Notes under the pieces: generated by a model
Database searches by the model: none
What the model was told of the DNA's origin: nothing
What the model saw: only the letters and a program-made list of their open reading frames with translations
Source of the DNA: Hymenolepis diminuta
Lineage: Eukaryota; Platyhelminthes; Cestoda; Cyclophyllidea; Hymenolepididae
Assembly: GCA_900708905.1 (NCBI GenBank)
Contig: CAADRB010000026.1
Location: 162,988-226,987 of the forward strand
DNA length: 64,000 nt
Reading direction: 5' to 3'
Shown: piece by piece, positions 61,161 to 64,000 of the stretch
Numbering within the stretch: the first letter of the stretch is position 1
How the letters are laid out: every line of letters starts with the position of its first letter
Made by a program: the position numbers and the translations under genes

Positions 61161-62667
61161 TGGCAAAGATGGGTTGGCCAAAGACTTTAAGTTATCAGAG
61201 CTCTAAAAGCCTGTTTACTCAACGTGAATATGACATATCATTCTCTATTCTATATCACTACTATTCCATAAGTCAATGTGTGTGACTATGTGAGTATAGC
61301 ATTGGGTGCGGGGTAATCGGTAATAATCACTCTTGCTGTACAGGCCTATTAACAATTATGGTTATCAAAAAGAGGCCTGACAGTTCTTTGTCTCGTTAGT
61401 AGGCGGTTCGAGACGCTTGCGACTAGTTGACGAGTGCATTCTCCTAACCAAACTTAACATTTAAGGTGGAAACCAGTAGCTACAACTTGCATACTTGCGA
61501 TGGCTCTCAAGCAAGAATTAGCAGGATTATCTCCCTAATTCAAGGATGTCGTTTGAAGAAGGCCACTTCTTCATTCAATACTGGACCTAATGTCGAAAAT
61601 TCAGGCTTTCTTCACGATCAGAATCAGAAAGCAATAAGGACCTAAGCTGGAATGTACACAAGTTGTCTCTTATTTGGATTGATAGTAAGATTGATGTTCA
61701 TCACCAAATTAATCTTTCAATCTATTCATTTTGTTCCACATTCGTATACCTCACAGTTAAGATTTTCCCAATTCGCTCCCCTTGAAGGGTGATAACGTTG
61801 ACTTCCAATTTAAGATTCCTCTCACAATTTAGAGAGAAATATCTAAGCCCAATTTTCAAATGTATGTTATTAAATTATCGCTTTGGAAGCGCAAAACATC
61901 CACTGAGTACCATAATTCAGGTGTCGTGGCCAATAATCTGTACAGTGACCGACAGAAGGCGACTATCGGCTTTTATAAATGGACCGCTTAGTGCTGAAAT
62001 CTGGCTTGTCCAACAATTGGTGAGCGCTATTTGCATGTCTGATTTCACCGTAAGTTAATGCCCTTAGTCCTCTTGTAGTGGTTCTCACTCTTCAAAAGTC
62101 CTTTCTTATTTCGGCTACGGAGATTGTACTTTTCTCAGCATGACAGCATGAGAACAAAGCATACTTCTGTGTCTGAATACTAGGCTTTAGTATATTAGTA
62201 GAGATATGGACCATCACTCAGTGCAAATCATTAGCGGAAAGTAAGGGGGCTTAGGTCCACTCTTGAGTAAAGAGTTTGTCGGTAGTTGGGTTAACTTTAA
62301 CTCCTACTCTAGTAACAACCACAACTCAAAGGGTATTAACCTGGAGAGCGGTATGAGTACGTCTCTAAAGGGCGATTTGAAACGCGAGTAGGAATGAGAT
62401 GCTAAAGGGTACCTAGAAACAAGTAACCTGCCGCGGCTCATCCTTTTCCCTTAATCCTAGTTTTTCTCCTTTTTTATAGATTTGTACCATAGCTAAATTG
62501 CATCGCTCATTACATACTTTCTTTGTCAACCGTTTTCACACGCATCACTCTCATCTCCCTCGTCAGTAATCATTAGTCAGATATAGCATTATATGATAAA
62601 AATTATGTTGACATGGCGTTAATTCTAGCAATATGAAGTAAGCACATTGTATACAGCGATGCAATCT
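61161..62667. other. Intergenic DNA with one weak exon-like stretch
   Basis: An open frame around 61860-62050 (LSAFINGPLSAEIWLVQQLV) ends at a strong GTAAGT donor after SDFT, but no partner exon is found. Otherwise no gene is seen. Confidence 0.4.
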
Positions 62668-62673
62668 TTTATT
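62668..62673 (-). terminator. AATAAA polyadenylation signal of the secreted-protein gene
   Basis: Minus-strand AATAAA 40 bases past the stop at 62713-62715. Confidence 0.7.
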
Positions 62674-62712
62674 TCATATAATTAGACAAAAAAACCACAC
62701 AAAATTACACTT

Positions 62713-63516
62713 TTAGTTATTAGGCTTGGGAACCAGCTCTCCGAGAAGGGGCACTTTAGAGACCATTACCTTCAATATAGAGGGCTCTAGATTTTTCAGA
62801 TAGGCCGGAATATCGCTAATATTGGCGATGATGCTTCGGAGGATCTCAGCCTCCATCTGTGAGATCTTCTCATTTACACTTGGGACGCTTTTTATGACGT
62901 ACTCAAGGGTTTTGGAATCCATATTCACGAGAAGTTGGGGCAGGTTCTCGTGACAGGTGATAATGTAATACAGGAAGCCTGCATCCTTATTAAGGAGGAA
63001 GTTAGCATATTCAGGTGGGATATTTGGCAAAGAACGATAGATCCGAACAAAAGCTGAAGTCTCATCACAATTGCAATTGCAATCAACACAATCCTCTGGA
63101 CGGTTCACTTGAGGCTCTTTGGATTCTACTGGAAGCTCTTCATTTGGGCCATATTTTCCCACATCTTTTTCTTCTTCCGATTTTGGATATGGGTAGGGTG
63201 GCCAGTGCGGCTCTTGTGGTAAGTTAGGTGGTTGGGGATGGTTCGGTAAGTGGGGAGGATAGGGATAGTTTGGCGAATTAGGATAGTCGGCCAGATGCGA
63301 TAAGTTGTAGTAACTAGGCATGGACTCATTATTCTCCTCTGAGTTGTCGTCTTCTTTCTCTAATTCATCGTTACCTTCAGGGTCAGGAGACTCCGGGGAC
63401 TCAGGTTCCTTGGACCATTTGCTGTCTTTCTCCTCACGATGATGAGCATTTATACCACATTCAGTGCAAACAAGAATGCAGAGGCACGCAAGAGCAATGG
63501 TAATTAAAGCTCGCAT
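62713..63516 (-). CDS. Secreted Pro/Tyr-rich protein, ISDIPAY family (intact copy)
   Basis: A single-exon gene of 267 residues with a signal peptide (MRALITIALACLCILVCTEC). An acidic, disordered region (KEPESPESPDPEGNDELEKE) follows, then a Pro/Tyr/His-rich low-complexity region (PNYPYPPHLPNHPQPPNLPQ), a Cys cluster (CVDCNCNC) and a helical C-terminal domain of about 110 residues ending in IIANISDIPAYLKNLEPSIL and LLGELVPKPNN. An in-frame ATG lies 36 bases upstream, but a TATAAAAG box only eight bases before it places transcription start past that ATG, so the second ATG (63516) is chosen; the paralogue at 7.4 kb also starts right at its signal peptide. Decayed relatives lie at 6.7-7.4 and 58.1-58.5 kb. 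No known family is recognised; a parasite surface, egg or excretory protein is speculation. Confidence 0.8.
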   Translation of the reverse strand: MRALITIALACLCILVCTECGINAHHREEKDSKWSKEPESPESPDPEGNDELEKEDDNSEENNESMPSYYNLSHLADYPNSPNYPYPPHLPNHPQPPNLPQEPHWPPYPYPKSEEEKDVGKYGPNEELPVESKEPQVNRPEDCVDCNCNCDETSAFVRIYRSLPNIPPEYANFLLNKDAGFLYYIITCHENLPQLLVNMDSKTLEYVIKSVPSVNEKISQMEAEILRSIIANISDIPAYLKNLEPSILKVMVSKVPLLGELVPKPNN

Positions 63517-63552
63517 TTTCACTGGGTTCGTTTTCGCATCCACTGTGGGCAT

Positions 63553-63560
63553 CTTTTATA
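63553..63560 (-). promoter_or_regulatory. TATA box of the secreted-protein gene
   Basis: TATAAAAG on the minus strand, 37 bases before the chosen ATG. The spacing predicts a very short 5' UTR. Confidence 0.65.
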
Positions 63561-64000
63561 CGCCTGGAAATCCGTGTTAGTTAGTAAAACATCCTATCCT
63601 ATTACATTCGATTATATCCCCAAATTAAGTCCGCTATGTTTTCCAAACAGCTCCATTAAACACTATGTTATAATATAATATAATATAATATATAGATGCT
63701 GATAATGTGTAGTGGCCTTATACGCCCGCTTTAGTGGTCAACAATGAAATATCTCTCTATTTTTAATGAAGATTTAAAAATAATTCACAATAAAGGATCT
63801 TCTAAACTGATTATGAGTAAAATTGGACCAATGGGCAAAGTAGCCATAGTATACCTTTAGTGGCAGACATGTATCCTGCAGACTAATGCCTAAATATTGC
63901 AGTTTGAACAAAAATAAGCCTTTTTTATATCCGAGGTTTAAGCTTAGTGAAATTTCGACCACGAAAATCGGTAAGTGTAAGGCAAAGCAAAGCCATTGCA
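63561..64000. other. Upstream flank of the secreted-protein gene
   Basis: AT-rich. A TATAA pentanucleotide microsatellite lies at about 63668-63692. No gene is seen to the window edge. Confidence 0.55.

Noticed and set aside
61407..61440. GGCGGTTCGAGACGC as a tRNA gene B box
   Set aside because: No matching box A, acceptor stem or cloverleaf can be formed around it.
63517..63552. The upstream in-frame ATG at 63552 as start of the secreted protein
   Set aside because: A TATAAAAG box sits eight bases before it, so it is probably not in the mRNA, and it would bury the signal peptide behind twelve hydrophilic residues.

Overview
The window is nuclear DNA of a metazoan with an AT-rich, intron-rich genome. 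It carries five conserved eukaryotic genes with GT-AG introns (some only 31-48 bp), one 50-base run of N, and a few lineage-specific or decayed genes. Very small introns, AT-richness and fast-evolving but clearly alignable housekeeping proteins suggest a flatworm, and I favour a parasitic one such as a tapeworm. That is an inference from style, not from a diagnostic marker. All gene identities rest on recognising protein motifs by eye; exon joins were checked by hand for splice dinucleotides and reading-frame phase.

Layout. 1-13.9 kb is gene-poor: an assembly gap beside a GC-rich island (1.4-2.0 kb), an exon-like fragment (6.08-6.22 kb, minus) and a broken copy of a secreted-protein gene (6.7-7.4 kb, minus). 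13.9-19.2 kb (plus) is CNOT10, a CCR4-NOT subunit. 19.9-23.3 kb (plus) is PRPF31, a U4/U6 snRNP protein. 24.2-43.7 kb (minus) is NUP205, a very large nuclear-pore scaffold gene in 27 coding exons, tail to tail with PRPF31. 44.7-50.0 kb (minus) is NDUFS1, the 75-kDa iron-sulfur subunit of mitochondrial complex I, with one GC-AG intron. 51.7-55.5 kb (plus) is the C5orf22/UPF0489 homologue, divergent from NDUFS1. A small SUMO-interaction-motif-like protein follows at 55.8-56.3 kb. 56.4-64 kb is lineage-specific: a decayed secreted-protein copy (58.1-58.5 kb, plus), an unrecognised 210-residue protein (59.4-60.1 kb, minus), and an intact Pro/Tyr-rich secreted protein (62.7-63.5 kb, minus) with a TATA box and polyadenylation signal.

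The conserved genes share no pathway (mRNA decay, splicing, nuclear pore, respiration); their proximity looks incidental. The novelty is in the non-conserved parts. There is a three-member secreted-protein family in different states of decay. A duplicated fragment weakly like a nuclear-receptor ligand-binding domain occurs in an NDUFS1 intron and at 61 kb. A probable tRNA-derived SINE family has copies at 34.4, 44.4 and 50.4 kb, and an unidentified coding-like stretch lies inside a C5orf22 intron. I saw no CRISPR, rRNA, convincing tRNA gene, or intact transposase or reverse transcriptase.
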